Positions 48,846 through 58,645 of a stretch of 64,000 nucleotides of DNA are shown here, in pieces (position 1 is the stretch's first letter; every line of letters begins with the position of its first letter). The position numbers and the translations under genes are program-made. Source of the DNA: DASRBN01 sp035294305 (GTDB taxonomy: Bacteria; Chloroflexota; Ktedonobacteria; Ktedonobacterales; Ktedonobacteraceae); NCBI GenBank assembly GCA_035294305.1, contig DATGLD010000046.1, positions 1 through 64,000 of the forward strand, in the 5' to 3' direction. The notes below the pieces were generated by a model that was given only the letters and a program-made list of their open reading frames with translations, did no database searches and had not been told where the DNA came from.

Positions 48846-51131
48846 TTACGGCATGCTTGCCGCGGCACGTAAGCGATTGGCCTGCTCCTCAGCAGAGCGC
48901 GCTTCCTGCCGCCGCCGCAGACCTTTTAGCGCCTCCGCCTTGCGCAGCCAGTTATCGGGATCTTTCGGGTGCAGGTGAATGGCCTCATCTGCCGCCTTCA
49001 ATCCCTCCTCGTAATATCCCAACCGGTTCAGCACCAATGCCTTATTATGCCAGGCCGTTGTCAGCCGCGAATTTAATTGTAGAGCGCGCTCATAGGCCCG
49101 CAAGGCCTGTACGTAATCGCCCAGGTTATACAACGCATTGCCGCGCCCATTCCAGGCAAACGCGAAATTGGGGTCGATCTTCAGCGCCACATCATAAGTC
49201 CTCAATGCCTCCTGGTAGCGACCCAATTGCCGCAACACACCTCCTTTGCCGCTCCATGCCGGGGCATGCCGCCCATCCAGTTGCAGCGCCCTATCGTATG
49301 ATTCCAGCGCCCGCGTATAATCCCCCAATTCGTCCAGCACGTTGCCGCGCCGGTTCCATGCCTCCGCGAATTTCGCGTCTTCTCGCAGAGCCCTATCGAA
49401 CATCCCTAGCGCCTGCTTCAATTTGCGCTGCGCGTACAAAACCTGCCCCTTGCCAAAATATGCTGGGGCGTAATGATTATCCAGATTCAGCGCCTCGTTG
49501 AAAGCCTCCAGCGCCTCTTCGTAGCGCCGCATATCGTAGAGTACCGTCCCTTTGCCGTTCCAGGCCGGCACCAGCGATGGATTGCAGCTGCATGCCTGCT
49601 CGTATGCCTTCAGCGCGGCCGGCAGTTGCCCCAGTTCGTGCAGCGCATTTCCCTTGCCGCTCCATGATGTCGCGATCAGCGGCCCGTAGGTCAGCGCCTT
49701 GTTGAAAGCCTCCAGCGCCTCGCGATAGCGTTTGAGCGTATTCAGCACCAGCCCCTTGTTATTCCAGGCCTGCGCCAGTTCTGGATCGAGGCGCAGCGCC
49801 TGCTCGAATGCTTGCAGCGCCTCTTCGTGTCGTCCCAACGCGCTCAGAGCCGCCCCCTTACCATTATAGGCCGCTGCGTTCCCTGGATCGAGTTGCAGCG
49901 CCCGTTCGAAAGCCTGCAGCGCCTCATTGTGCCGGTGTAGCGTACTCAGAGCCGTCCCTTTGCCATTCCAGGAAGTGACCAGCGTTGGATTCAACTGCAA
50001 GGCCCGTTCGAAAGCCTCCAACGCCAGTTGATGTTGTCCGCGCATCCCCTGTGTCAACCCGTAGCCCTGCCAGCCCACCGAACTCGTCGTCTGCGTCTGC
50101 AACGCCTTTGTATAGACGGCCAGCGCCTCGTCCAGGCGTTTCTGTGTATAGAGCGTATGCGCCTCTTCCAACGGGTCCGTCGTCACTGCCGCGTGCACGC
50201 CGGTTGTGCGTGCCGAATTGTTGATTTCTTCCAGGCGCGTCACCACATCCTGCGCGCTGGCCGGTCGCTTGTCCGTGTCCATCTCCAGCATTTGTTTGAG
50301 CAATGCATCGATACGTGGATCGACATCGGGATTCACCTGCGAAACCGGACGGAAGAAAAATGGCTGCTCGCTTGGATCAATGCCTGTCAGCAGGTGATGC
50401 AATAACGCGCCCAGGCTGTAGATATCCGAACGCGGCGTACTCTGCGCTTTGCCATATTGTTCGGGGGCCGCGTATCCCGGCGACCCGAGCGCCACCGTAT
50501 CGTGCTGCTTGCCCGGCTTGAAAATACGCGCAATGCCAAAATCGATCAGAAAGAGGTGCCCGCTGTCGCTAATCATTACATTCGCAGGCTTCAGGTCGCG
50601 AAACACAATCGGTGGCTGGTGATTATGCAGGTAGCTCAACACATCGCACAGCTGCTCTGCCCATTTGATCACCTGGTCTGTTGGCAAGGGACCGCCTCCG
50701 ATGCTCTCCAGGTACTCCTCCAGCGTCTGGCCCTCGATAAAATCCATCACCAGGTACGAACGATCATTTTCCGTGAAGTTGTCATAAATGCGCGGCAAAT
50801 TTGGATGTACCAGGTCCGCGAGCAGGTGTGCCTCGCGGTCAAAGGCCTCTTTCGCCTCTTGCAGGCGTGCTGGGGGCAATCCGGCGCTGCTCATCTCCTT
50901 GATTGCCACCGGGCGATTATTGAACCTCGTATCGGCCGCCTTGTAAACAGCGCCCATACCACCCTGCCCAATCCTGTTCAACAACTGGTAGCGACCGGCA
51001 AGCAGCGTCTGCTCCGGCAGAGAGCCTGTGGTATGTGTAAAAGGCAGCAGCATCGCGCAATGCTGGCAAAATTTCGCCGTTGATGGGTTCGCCGCCCCAC
51101 AATTCTCACAAAAAAGTTCTTGCGATGTCAT
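48846..51131 (-). CDS. Ser/Thr protein kinase with zinc ribbon and TPR repeats
   Basis: 761 residues from ATG 51131. A zinc-ribbon opens the protein (Cys8, Cys11, Cys22, Cys25). The kinase domain (~48-310) has IGQGGMGAVYKA, VAIKEM, VFRDLKPANVM and LIDFGIAR. From ~345 to ~755 about twelve TPR units follow (recurring AWNGKGNALYNLGDY-like and ALRAYERALQLN-like strings), with no membrane helix. Likely a cytoplasmic scaffold-kinase. The longer frame from 51188 has a poor N-terminus. Paralogous in kind to the WD40 kinase at 13-15 kb. Confidence 0.92.
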   Translation of the reverse strand: MTSQELFCENCGAANPSTAKFCQHCAMLLPFTHTTGSLPEQTLLAGRYQLLNRIGQGGMGAVYKAADTRFNNRPVAIKEMSSAGLPPARLQEAKEAFDREAHLLADLVHPNLPRIYDNFTENDRSYLVMDFIEGQTLEEYLESIGGGPLPTDQVIKWAEQLCDVLSYLHNHQPPIVFRDLKPANVMISDSGHLFLIDFGIARIFKPGKQHDTVALGSPGYAAPEQYGKAQSTPRSDIYSLGALLHHLLTGIDPSEQPFFFRPVSQVNPDVDPRIDALLKQMLEMDTDKRPASAQDVVTRLEEINNSARTTGVHAAVTTDPLEEAHTLYTQKRLDEALAVYTKALQTQTTSSVGWQGYGLTQGMRGQHQLALEAFERALQLNPTLVTSWNGKGTALSTLHRHNEALQAFERALQLDPGNAAAYNGKGAALSALGRHEEALQAFEQALRLDPELAQAWNNKGLVLNTLKRYREALEAFNKALTYGPLIATSWSGKGNALHELGQLPAALKAYEQACSCNPSLVPAWNGKGTVLYDMRRYEEALEAFNEALNLDNHYAPAYFGKGQVLYAQRKLKQALGMFDRALREDAKFAEAWNRRGNVLDELGDYTRALESYDRALQLDGRHAPAWSGKGGVLRQLGRYQEALRTYDVALKIDPNFAFAWNGRGNALYNLGDYVQALRAYERALQLNSRLTTAWHNKALVLNRLGYYEEGLKAADEAIHLHPKDPDNWLRKAEALKGLRRRQEARSAEEQANRLRAAASMP

Positions 51132-51397
51132 CTGTCTTTTTCGCTTCGTCTTTTCGCATACGATGAGGAAAGTGCTCGTCCATTTCATGCTGAGCGCAGC
51201 AAAGCATGAAATGGCAGCGGGCCTTTTTCATGGCGTTACTATCAGTCAAATGCTTCTCATCCATCTATATGATAGCACAGTTTTCGTAGGGCGATGCACA
51301 AGCGCCGGTGATGAAGTTTCACCAGCACAAGAGAGAAGGAGCAGTGATGCGTATCATGGCCCGGGCCAGGCGAATTGTCAATTTTGCTTGTTAAAAC

Positions 51398-52261
51398 TCA
51401 TCGCCGGCCATCAACCTCTTTTGCTATCCGTAACCATTCCTCGATGCTCAACGTTTCGGCCCGGCGGCTCGCATCGATGCCTGCCGCCATCAATAATGCT
51501 CTCACCTTTTCATCTTTACAATGCAGCCCATGTGCCAGCGCATTGTGCAACTGCTTGCGCTTCTCCGAAAAACCCGCCTGCACCACACGGAAAAATGTAT
51601 CTCGCTCCTGTAGGGACAGCGCCTGGCGCCCGTCCTTGCCATCATTTACCTCTACGCGTAAGATCGCCGAATCAACCTTAGGCGCGGGATAAAATGCGCG
51701 GGCCGGAACGCGCGCAATAATTTTTGGCTTCCCGTAGAATTGCACACTGATCGCCAGTACGCTCAAATCGCCCGGTTCGGCTACGATTCGTTGCGCAACC
51801 TCAAACTGCACCATTACCACAATCAAACGTGGAGGATTGTCGCTTTCCAGGAAATGGCGAAAGGTGGGTGCCGTAATATAGTACGGCAAATTCGCCACCA
51901 GCTTATACGGCTCCTGGCCGAATACCGTTGCCGGATCGAGATAGAGGAGGTTGCGGGCCACCAGTTCAACATTAGGGAAATCCCGCGTCGTCTCCGCCAG
52001 CAACTCTAGCATATCCCGCTCTAGCTCTACTGCCACTACGCGTCTGGCCTGCTTCGCTAATTCCCGTGTCAAAACGCCCGTGCCTGCGCCAACTTCCAGC
52101 ACCGAGTCATCTGCAGCAATCTCAGCTGCCTCCACAATCCGCTGTAGCACCGCGCGGTCAACTAAAAAATTTTGCCCGAACGATTTGTTCGGGCGCATGT
52201 CATGCGCATACAGCAGATTCCGCAACTCGCGTAAATCCGTCAAATCTATCTCGTTACGCAT
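51398..52261 (-). CDS. rsmA: 16S rRNA dimethyladenosine transferase
   Basis: 287 residues from ATG 52261 with AGAGG four bases upstream. KsgA signatures: RPNKSFGQNFL, LEVGAGTGVLTREL, VAVELERDM and the catalytic NLPYYITAP. It dimethylates A1518/A1519 of 16S rRNA late in 30S assembly. The C-terminal helical domain (AGFSEKRKQLHNALA) is present. Just before it, a loop reads GKDGRQALSLQERD, encoded by a half copy of the CTGTAGGGACAG repeat; the insertion is in frame in an otherwise conserved gene. Confidence 0.95.
   Translation of the reverse strand: MRNEIDLTDLRELRNLLYAHDMRPNKSFGQNFLVDRAVLQRIVEAAEIAADDSVLEVGAGTGVLTRELAKQARRVVAVELERDMLELLAETTRDFPNVELVARNLLYLDPATVFGQEPYKLVANLPYYITAPTFRHFLESDNPPRLIVVMVQFEVAQRIVAEPGDLSVLAISVQFYGKPKIIARVPARAFYPAPKVDSAILRVEVNDGKDGRQALSLQERDTFFRVVQAGFSEKRKQLHNALAHGLHCKDEKVRALLMAAGIDASRRAETLSIEEWLRIAKEVDGRR
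51607..51635. repeat. Half copy of CTGTAGGGACAG repeat inside rsmA
   Basis: CCTGTAGGGACAGCGCCTGG followed by CGCCCGTCC. Read on the minus strand it encodes DGRQALSLQ in the loop before the C-terminal domain. Confidence 0.75.
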
Positions 52262-52274
52262 AAAACCTCTACCA

Positions 52275-52300
52275 CTGTAGGGATAGGGCCTGCCGCCTGG
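52275..52300. repeat. Half copy of CTGTAGGGACAG repeat upstream of rsmA
   Basis: CTGTAGGGATAGGGCCTGCC followed by GCCTGG, in the 42-base gap between rsmA and the membrane protein gene behind it, four bases from that gene's stop. Confidence 0.6.
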
Positions 52301-52303
52301 CCT

Positions 52304-52933
52304 CTACCACCAGTAAGGGCCATTGGGCCAACTGCGACCACGCCAGCGCTGTGGCCGGCCAGAATTGTTTGAGCCGCCAGGCCTGAACATTCGCCTCAAC
52401 AGGCCGGAGAAAACAACCAGAATGATAAGCGGCACGATCAAAACAAACAGTATCAGCCCAACCATGGCCCCGAGAATATCTGCGCCGGCTCCCACCAGCA
52501 TTCCGCCATGTGTCACCAGCCCCTCTATCAAAGCAACAATCACCAGGACAAGCATAATAAATCCGAACCGTACAGGCGCGCGCCTGTGCTGCTGTGGTCG
52601 CGCCCATGGCGGCACGCCCTGCCCTTGCCCTCCTACCCCAGCGCCCCCTCTATAATCGTAAGGGTTATAAGGCCCATATCCACGTTGATACGTGCTGGCG
52701 CTCCCATCGGAATACGCCTGTTCCTGCTCGCCCGGGTGGCCTATAATGTAAGGGCTAGATTGATCGCGCCCCAGATCGCGTTCACTATAGCTTGATGGCG
52801 GCTCATCTCTCGGCGCGGCCCCCTGATCTAGTTCGCCGGACCAGGAATAGGGAGCGCGCGGGTAATAGACCTCGTCAAGTGAAGCATCCTGTTCCTGCGC
52901 CTGGAATTGTGGGTCAAACTCTTGCTGGCTCAT
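52304..52933 (-). CDS. Hypothetical membrane protein with disordered N-terminus
   Basis: 209 residues. The first ~118 are polar, rich in Gly, Pro, Tyr and Gln, and probably disordered. Two membrane helices follow (VRFGFIMLVLVIVALIEGLV and a second ~35 residues on), and a basic Arg/Gly/Trp tail ends in PYWW. AGGA precedes the ATG. The family is not recognised. Upstream of rsmA on the same strand, possibly one transcript. Confidence 0.65.
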   Translation of the reverse strand: MSQQEFDPQFQAQEQDASLDEVYYPRAPYSWSGELDQGAAPRDEPPSSYSERDLGRDQSSPYIIGHPGEQEQAYSDGSASTYQRGYGPYNPYDYRGGAGVGGQGQGVPPWARPQQHRRAPVRFGFIMLVLVIVALIEGLVTHGGMLVGAGADILGAMVGLILFVLIVPLIILVVFSGLLRRMFRPGGSNNSGRPQRWRGRSWPNGPYWW

Positions 52934-53246
52934 TGTTGGTTTCCTACCGCTCCTATGAGCATAATCCCTCTATCACCTACTATACATCACTACGTCGCGT
53001 CATGGCCAGGGTTGCAAATGCGAGCGAGCACAAGAGTTCGCCCGTTTTTGCGCCTTGATATACAATAGTACATCATCGGGTACAGCCTGAAACGAGCAGC
53101 CTTCCCAGTGCGTTATACATTAGTGAAACTCAATAATGCGACAAGCAAACGGTGTAGGTGGGGGAAAGGGCACCGTCTGGCAAAGGACATGGTTCCGGGC
53201 ATCCCATCGCCCTATTTTCCTGTTTCAATTGGAGAAAGTCATCAAT
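52934..53246. other. Gene-free divergent region before the penicillin-binding protein
   Basis: 313 bases. Only scattered TATA-like boxes were seen and no convincing promoter pair, RNA gene or repeat. The open frame that starts at 53136 here is taken as untranslated leader. Confidence 0.3.
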
Positions 53247-55643
53247 ATGGATCAATACGACGATAAGCAACACGACGATAAGCTTCACAAAGACGAAAAT
53301 GCCAGCCTGGTTCCGATTCATGCCAGCAATGGTGCAAGGCAGGACGGTATTGCTGCCGCCAACAGCAAAGCGCTGGTGCCCGTGAAAACTATCACTACTC
53401 ATTCGGACCCCCTGCCGGCGCTCACAAGTCGCCGTGCCCGCCTCAATCGCGTGATTATCATCAAACGCCGCATGCAGCGTTCCGCGCGTAGTGATACCAC
53501 CGCGCCGCGGCTCATGATCACCTTCTTTGTACTAGCCGTAGTATTGTTCTCCCTGCTCTCAAGTGGAGTTGGCGCTGCTTATGCCTATTATCGCTCCCAG
53601 TTGCCTTTGCTCAACGGCATTGCCACGCACGCGCTCTTCCAGACCACACACATCTATGATCGCAATGGTAAATTACTCTATGATCTCTATGATCCCAAAT
53701 ATGGCCGTCGTACCTATGTCAACTACAATGATATTTCGCCGCTCGTCATCAACGCTACCGTTGCCATCGAGGATCACACCTTCTGGGATAACCCCGGCGT
53801 AGACCTGCAAGGCACCCTGCGCGCCGCCGTTGCCGACCTGCAAAGCCATGCCATCGTTGAGGGCGGTAGCACCATAACCCAGGAGCTGATCAAGAATCAG
53901 CTTTTTCCCACCGACCCGCGCACCTTCCAGGTAAAGGCCCAGGAGGCGGTGCTGGCTTATGGCCTTACGCAGCAATATCCCAAGTGGAAAATCATGGAAA
54001 TGTATCTCAACACCGTCTACTATGGTTCGTTGAACTATGGCATCGAGGCCGCAGCCGAGGGCTTCTTCAACCTTAAACCAGAATGTACGCGCACGCATTG
54101 TGTTCCCGCCGCCGCGCAGCTCGATCTGGCGCAGGCTAGTATGCTGGCCGGCTTGCCGCAGAGCCCTTCCTACTACGACCCCACCACGAACAAACAGGCC
54201 GCCCTGGACCGCCAGCTTGCCGTCTTACAATCCATGGTCGATCTCAACATGATTACCCCCGCCCAGGCCAACCAGGCGCACGAGGAAATGGTAAAGTACA
54301 ACTTCAAACCATTTGTTGATACCAAGAATGCTCCCCATTTCGTCGACTACGTCATTAACCAGGTGCTCGTTCCATTGATCGGCGCGGAGAATTTGCTCGA
54401 CGGCGGCTACAACATCTACACCACCATCGACCTCAATCTGGAGAAAAAGGTCGAGCAAATTGTCTATAGCCACCTCTACCAGGTGCAGTGTGATAACTAC
54501 CTGGGCTGCTACGGCCCGCTCAATGTGCAGAATAACGTCAATAATGCCGCGGTCGTCGTAGAGGACCCGTCCAACGGCGAGATTCTGGCCATGGATGGAA
54601 GCGCTAATATCAATGACAACCGCCCTCAAGTGCATGGCCAGTTTAATGCCGCCACTGCTCTGCGGCAGCCAGGCTCATCCTTCAAACCCATCGTCTATGC
54701 TACCGCCTTCGAAATGGGCTGGTATCCCGCTACCATCCTGCAAAACCACAAGACCATTTATCCCGTCCTGGTCTCCACCAACCCGGACAAATATTACACC
54801 CCCAACAACTATGGCGATGTCTTCCTCAACGGCTTCCCCATGACCATTCGTAACGCGCTGGCAAATTCCATCAACATTCCTGCCATTGACGCCATCGAAT
54901 ATACCGGCATCCCTAACGTCCTGAACATGGCGGCCCGCCTTGGCCTGACTGAAGTTGCGGACCGCGATCCGAAAACACTTGGCCCATCTATGGCTATCGG
55001 CACCGTCGAAGTCTCCTTGCTCCACCTCACCGGCGCCTATGCCGCCTTCGCCAACCAGGGTGTAAGGGTTCCGCAAACCTCTGTGCTGGAAATAACGGAT
55101 AGCATGGGCCATCCTCTTTATACTTTCGACCCTTCACACCCGGCCGGCGTGCGTGCCATGAGTCCCGAAGTCGCCTTCCTCATGAACAGCGTCCTGTCGG
55201 ACAAAACCTCGCGCTACCACGAATTTGGCCCCGGTAATCCGCTCGAACTCGCGGATCGCCCCGCCGCTGCGAAAACCGGCACCACCGATAGCTTCCGTGA
55301 TAACTGGACCATGGGCTATACCCCTCATGTCGCCGTCGGCGTCTGGGCTGGCAACAGCGATAACAGTATCATGAACAACGTCATCGGTATTACCGGCGCC
55401 GGTCCCATCTGGCACGATGTGATAGAATATGTATCGCATTACTATAATTATCCGCCCGATGATTTTGCGCGACCATCCGACGTGCATTTGGGAACGGTCT
55501 CCGCGCTGACCGGCCTGCTGCCGCGTCCAGGGGAACCGACCATCACCGACTGGTTTATCGATGGCACCATGCCAACTATCCAGGGTGGCTATTATGTCCC
55601 TCCCTGCCAGGGACCCAGGTGCGGACCACCTACCAACCAATAA
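53247..55643 (+). CDS. Class A penicillin-binding protein (transglycosylase/transpeptidase)
   Basis: 798 residues from ATG 53247, after GGAG; a longer frame from 53136 begins with a non-family leader. Short cytoplasmic tail, one helix near 90-108, then the GT51 domain (Glu175 in AIEDHTFW; GGSTITQELIKNQLF) and the transpeptidase domain with SSFK (Ser477, Lys480), SIN and KTG (Lys676). It polymerises and crosslinks peptidoglycan outside the membrane. The C-terminal PG-x-PT-x-DWF region and Pro-rich end are typical. Confidence 0.95.
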   Translation: MDQYDDKQHDDKLHKDENASLVPIHASNGARQDGIAAANSKALVPVKTITTHSDPLPALTSRRARLNRVIIIKRRMQRSARSDTTAPRLMITFFVLAVVLFSLLSSGVGAAYAYYRSQLPLLNGIATHALFQTTHIYDRNGKLLYDLYDPKYGRRTYVNYNDISPLVINATVAIEDHTFWDNPGVDLQGTLRAAVADLQSHAIVEGGSTITQELIKNQLFPTDPRTFQVKAQEAVLAYGLTQQYPKWKIMEMYLNTVYYGSLNYGIEAAAEGFFNLKPECTRTHCVPAAAQLDLAQASMLAGLPQSPSYYDPTTNKQAALDRQLAVLQSMVDLNMITPAQANQAHEEMVKYNFKPFVDTKNAPHFVDYVINQVLVPLIGAENLLDGGYNIYTTIDLNLEKKVEQIVYSHLYQVQCDNYLGCYGPLNVQNNVNNAAVVVEDPSNGEILAMDGSANINDNRPQVHGQFNAATALRQPGSSFKPIVYATAFEMGWYPATILQNHKTIYPVLVSTNPDKYYTPNNYGDVFLNGFPMTIRNALANSINIPAIDAIEYTGIPNVLNMAARLGLTEVADRDPKTLGPSMAIGTVEVSLLHLTGAYAAFANQGVRVPQTSVLEITDSMGHPLYTFDPSHPAGVRAMSPEVAFLMNSVLSDKTSRYHEFGPGNPLELADRPAAAKTGTTDSFRDNWTMGYTPHVAVGVWAGNSDNSIMNNVIGITGAGPIWHDVIEYVSHYYNYPPDDFARPSDVHLGTVSALTGLLPRPGEPTITDWFIDGTMPTIQGGYYVPPCQGPRCGPPTNQ

Positions 55644-55725
55644 AGTGGTTCTCTATCCATCGGCACGCCGGGGCCGGTCATGTGTCAGGGCCCAAGGTAA
55701 CATAAACATAACAAAAGGAGCTCGA

Positions 55726-56337
55726 ATGAATAGCGAGGTTGAAAGTAGCAAGAGTGAAGCAATGCATGCCGGCAATAACGATACATCGCCGGGCGAGCAT
55801 TCCCCATACGCGCAAGAGGAAGATGCCGCCGTTAACTTCGATAGAGCCGACCCGGTCATGCAATCGGTACGCGGCAATCCTAAAGCGGAACAGGCCCTAC
55901 GTTTGCCCAGCCGTACTGAACTGCGCAATCTCTGGTTTAAAGAGTATGGCGAGCAAGATTACGCTCTGCAAATGTGGGTACGCGTAGTGGAACAGCAAGA
56001 CCTTGAGATCGAGATGATGCTCCAGATGCAAGGTATGCTCATCTTCGGCCTGATGGTCAGCACGCAGCGATACGCCCAGTTTTACATCGATCTGAACGAG
56101 GAACTGCATCGCGAAAACGAACCCGAAACCGCCGATGCCCTGCGCGATTACTATACCGCCCTCATCCCGCCGCAAGATCAAGAAATCGGCCCCGAAGGTC
56201 TCCCCATCCTCTACCGCTACATCCACATGCGCGATGTCACCATTATGAGCGGCGGCCACAAAATCAAGCTCCCCTACTGGCGCGGCAAACTCAGCTCTGT
56301 CGACGCCTTCGTCGTCGGCGCCACCGCCGAAGAATAA
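55726..56337 (+). CDS. Hypothetical acidic protein, 203 residues
   Basis: Not recognised. ATG 55726 has AAAAGGAG at good spacing. The first ~65 residues are acidic and disordered. The rest looks helical, with NLWFKEYGEQDYALQMWVR, a Met-rich segment (EIEMMLQMQGMLIFGLMV) and RYAQFYIDLNEELHREN, and ends near WRGKLSSVDAFVVGA. No membrane helix or motif of a known enzyme. It follows the PBP gene on the same strand by 82 bases and ends against a long palindrome shared with groEL's 3' side. Confidence 0.65.
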   Translation: MNSEVESSKSEAMHAGNNDTSPGEHSPYAQEEDAAVNFDRADPVMQSVRGNPKAEQALRLPSRTELRNLWFKEYGEQDYALQMWVRVVEQQDLEIEMMLQMQGMLIFGLMVSTQRYAQFYIDLNEELHRENEPETADALRDYYTALIPPQDQEIGPEGLPILYRYIHMRDVTIMSGGHKIKLPYWRGKLSSVDAFVVGATAEE

Positions 56338-56338
56338 C

Positions 56339-56399
56339 ATTTGTTGATAGTGATGCCAAACGCGAACCCTGTTCGCGTTTGGCATCACTATCAACAAAT
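56339..56399. repeat. Perfect 29-bp-arm palindrome between two convergent stop codons
   Basis: Arms 56339-56367 and 56371-56399 are exact complements around CCT. The stop TAA of the upstream gene is at 56335-56337 and the groEL stop at 56402-56404, so the hairpin fills the whole gap. No T-run on either strand. Confidence 0.92.
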
Positions 56400-56401
56400 T
56401 G

Positions 56402-58033
56402 CTACATCATGCCGCCCATGCCGCCCATGCCGCCGGGCATGGCAGGCGCAGCCTCTTCCTCCGGCACATCCGTCACAAGCGCATCCGTCGTCAAGAACAT
56501 ACCAGCAATACTGGCAGCATTCTGTAGGGCCGAGCGGGTCACTTTGACCGGATCAATAATGCCCGCCTCGAACATATCCACGTACTCGCCCCTCAGAGCG
56601 TCGAAACCACGTCCGCGTGGGCTTCTACTCACCTCGGCAGCCACCACGGCCCCGTCGCGTCCGGCATTGAGCGCAATCTGGCGCAGCGGCTCCTCAAGTG
56701 CGCGGCGCAAGATGTTCACGCCCGTCTGCTCGTCGCCGGCAGCAACCTGCACCTTATCAAGCGCGGGAATGGCATGCACCAGCACCGAACCACCGCCGGC
56801 CACGATGCCCTCTTCAACCGCGGCGCGCGTCGCCGAAAGTGCATCCTCAACGCGGTGCTTCTTTTCCTTCAGTTCTACCTCCGTCGCGGCCCCAACCTTA
56901 ATCACGCCCACGCCACCGGCCAGCTTCGCCAGGCGCTCTTGCAGCTTCTCACGGTCATAATCGCTCGTCGTCTCCTGGATTTGGGCGCGAATCTGCTTCA
57001 CACGGGCCTGAATCGCTTCCGGCTTCCCGGCACCCTCGACAATCGTCGTCGTATCCTTGTTAGCAAGCACCGTGCGCGCCGTACCCAGGTCACGCAGCGT
57101 CGCATTCTCTAGCTTCAGGCCGGCCTTCTCGGTAATTACCCGACCACCGGTCAGCACAGCGATGTCTTCCAGCATCGCCTCGCGGCGGTCGCCGAAGCCG
57201 GGAGCCTTCACCGCCAGCACATTGAACGTCCCACGTACCTTGTTCACCACCAGCGTCGCCAGCGCTTCACCATCCACATCCTCGGCGATAATCACAAGCT
57301 CTTTGCGCCCCGTCTGCAAAACGCGCTCCAGCACAGGCAGGATATCCGCAATCGCGCTGATCTTCTTATCGGTAATCAGGATGTAAGGATTGGAAAGCTC
57401 GGCCTCCATGCGATCCATATTCGTCGCCATGTAAGGCGAGATATAGCCGCGATCAAACTGCATGCCCTCGGTATACTCTTTTTCCATGCTCAGGCCGCGG
57501 CCCTCTTCGACGGTAATCACGCCATCTTTGCCAACCCTGTCCATCACCTCGGCGATCAGGTTGCCGATTTCAGGATCAGCCGCCGAGATAGAGGCCACCT
57601 GGGCCATCTGTTCCTGGGTCTCGACCGGCTTGCTCATGGACTTGACTTCCTCGATCACGGCCTCAACGCCCTTCTCGATGCCACGGCGCAGGATCATCGG
57701 ATTCGCGCCCGCCGCCAGGTTCCGCAGGCCCTCGGTAATAATCGCCTGGGCCAGCACCGTAGCGGTCGTCGTGCCATCACCGGCTACATCGTTGGTCTTG
57801 GTTGCCACTTCCTTGAGCAACTGCGCGCCCATATTCTCGAACGGGTCGGGCAGATCGACGTCGCGCGCGATGGTCACGCCATCATTCGTAATCGTCGGCG
57901 CGCCGTACTTCTTGTCCAGCACCACATTGCGGCCCTTCGGTCCCAGTGTCACCTTCACCGCATCGGCCAGCACATCCATACCCTTTTTCAGGGAGCGGCG
58001 GGCCTGTTCATCAAATTGCAATTGTTTTACCAC
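56402..58033 (-). CDS. groL: 60-kDa chaperonin
   Basis: 543 residues, standard length, with GDGTTTATVLAQAI, AAVEEGIVAGGGSVL and the Gly-Gly-Met tail (GGMGGMGGMM). ATP-driven folding chamber with GroES. It follows groES by 21 bases in one operon under the CIRCE site. No anomalies seen. Confidence 0.98.
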   Translation of the reverse strand: MVKQLQFDEQARRSLKKGMDVLADAVKVTLGPKGRNVVLDKKYGAPTITNDGVTIARDVDLPDPFENMGAQLLKEVATKTNDVAGDGTTTATVLAQAIITEGLRNLAAGANPMILRRGIEKGVEAVIEEVKSMSKPVETQEQMAQVASISAADPEIGNLIAEVMDRVGKDGVITVEEGRGLSMEKEYTEGMQFDRGYISPYMATNMDRMEAELSNPYILITDKKISAIADILPVLERVLQTGRKELVIIAEDVDGEALATLVVNKVRGTFNVLAVKAPGFGDRREAMLEDIAVLTGGRVITEKAGLKLENATLRDLGTARTVLANKDTTTIVEGAGKPEAIQARVKQIRAQIQETTSDYDREKLQERLAKLAGGVGVIKVGAATEVELKEKKHRVEDALSATRAAVEEGIVAGGGSVLVHAIPALDKVQVAAGDEQTGVNILRRALEEPLRQIALNAGRDGAVVAAEVSRSPRGRGFDALRGEYVDMFEAGIIDPVKVTRSALQNAASIAGMFLTTDALVTDVPEEEAAPAMPGGMGGMGGMM

Positions 58034-58054
58034 GAACTCTTCTCCTACAGTTTC

Positions 58055-58357
58055 CTACTCAACAATACCCATAATGTCGCTTTCGCGCAGGATCAAATAC
58101 TCCTCGCCATCCATTTTGACCTCGGTCCCGGCATACTTCGCAAACAGCACCCGCTGCCCAACCTTTACCTCTGGGGTGATCCGTTTGCCGTTATCCAGCA
58201 CCTTGCCCGGGCCGACGGCCAGAATTTCGCCCTCCTGAGGCTTCTCCTTCGCCGTATCCGGCAGAACGATACCACCCCTGGTCATTGTCTCGCCGGACAG
58301 CGCCTTGACGACCACGCGGTCGGCCATTGGATGAATTCTGATATCACTCGTTGCCAT
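58055..58357 (-). CDS. groS: 10-kDa co-chaperonin
   Basis: 100 residues: RIHPMADRVVVKALSGE, the mobile-loop region EETMTRGGIVLPD and DGEEYLILRESDIMG. GGGAGG lies upstream of ATG 58357. It caps the GroEL chamber. First gene of the groESL operon. Confidence 0.97.
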   Translation of the reverse strand: MATSDIRIHPMADRVVVKALSGETMTRGGIVLPDTAKEKPQEGEILAVGPGKVLDNGKRITPEVKVGQRVLFAKYAGTEVKMDGEEYLILRESDIMGIVE

Positions 58358-58414
58358 ACACCAAAACCTCCCTATGTTTTTATTTTTGAGGGGTCAATTT
58401 CCACCTGTATGATT

Positions 58415-58441
58415 TTAGCACTCTCATGATGAGAGTGCAAA
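58415..58441 (-). promoter_or_regulatory. CIRCE element (HrcA operator) upstream of groES-groEL
   Basis: TTAGCACTC (58415-58423), nine bases, GAGTGCAAA (58433-58441); the right half differs from consensus GAGTGCTAA at one position. HrcA represses chaperonin genes through such sites. It lies 58 bases before the groES start and just downstream of the promoter. Confidence 0.92.
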
Positions 58442-58450
58442 ACCTCCTAC

Positions 58451-58479
58451 ATCATACACTATTCCAGGTGCGATGACAA
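58451..58479 (-). promoter_or_regulatory. Promoter of groES-groEL
   Basis: On the minus strand TTGTCA (58474-58479), 17-base spacer, TATGAT (58451-58456). The transcript would begin at about 58445, next to the CIRCE site, the classical arrangement for HrcA repression. Confidence 0.75.
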
Positions 58480-58645
58480 GGGGATTTTGGGGAAATGGGA
58501 ACTATGTAAAAGACAAAATGATCAAATCAACTGTTGACTTTTCCTGAGGAAGAAACTAGGGAAGCCGATTGCTGATTTGAGAAATATCACTTAGCACCAG
58601 CCAACTCATAATGCAGCAAAATGCGTATCTCAGCTGTACTTAGCG

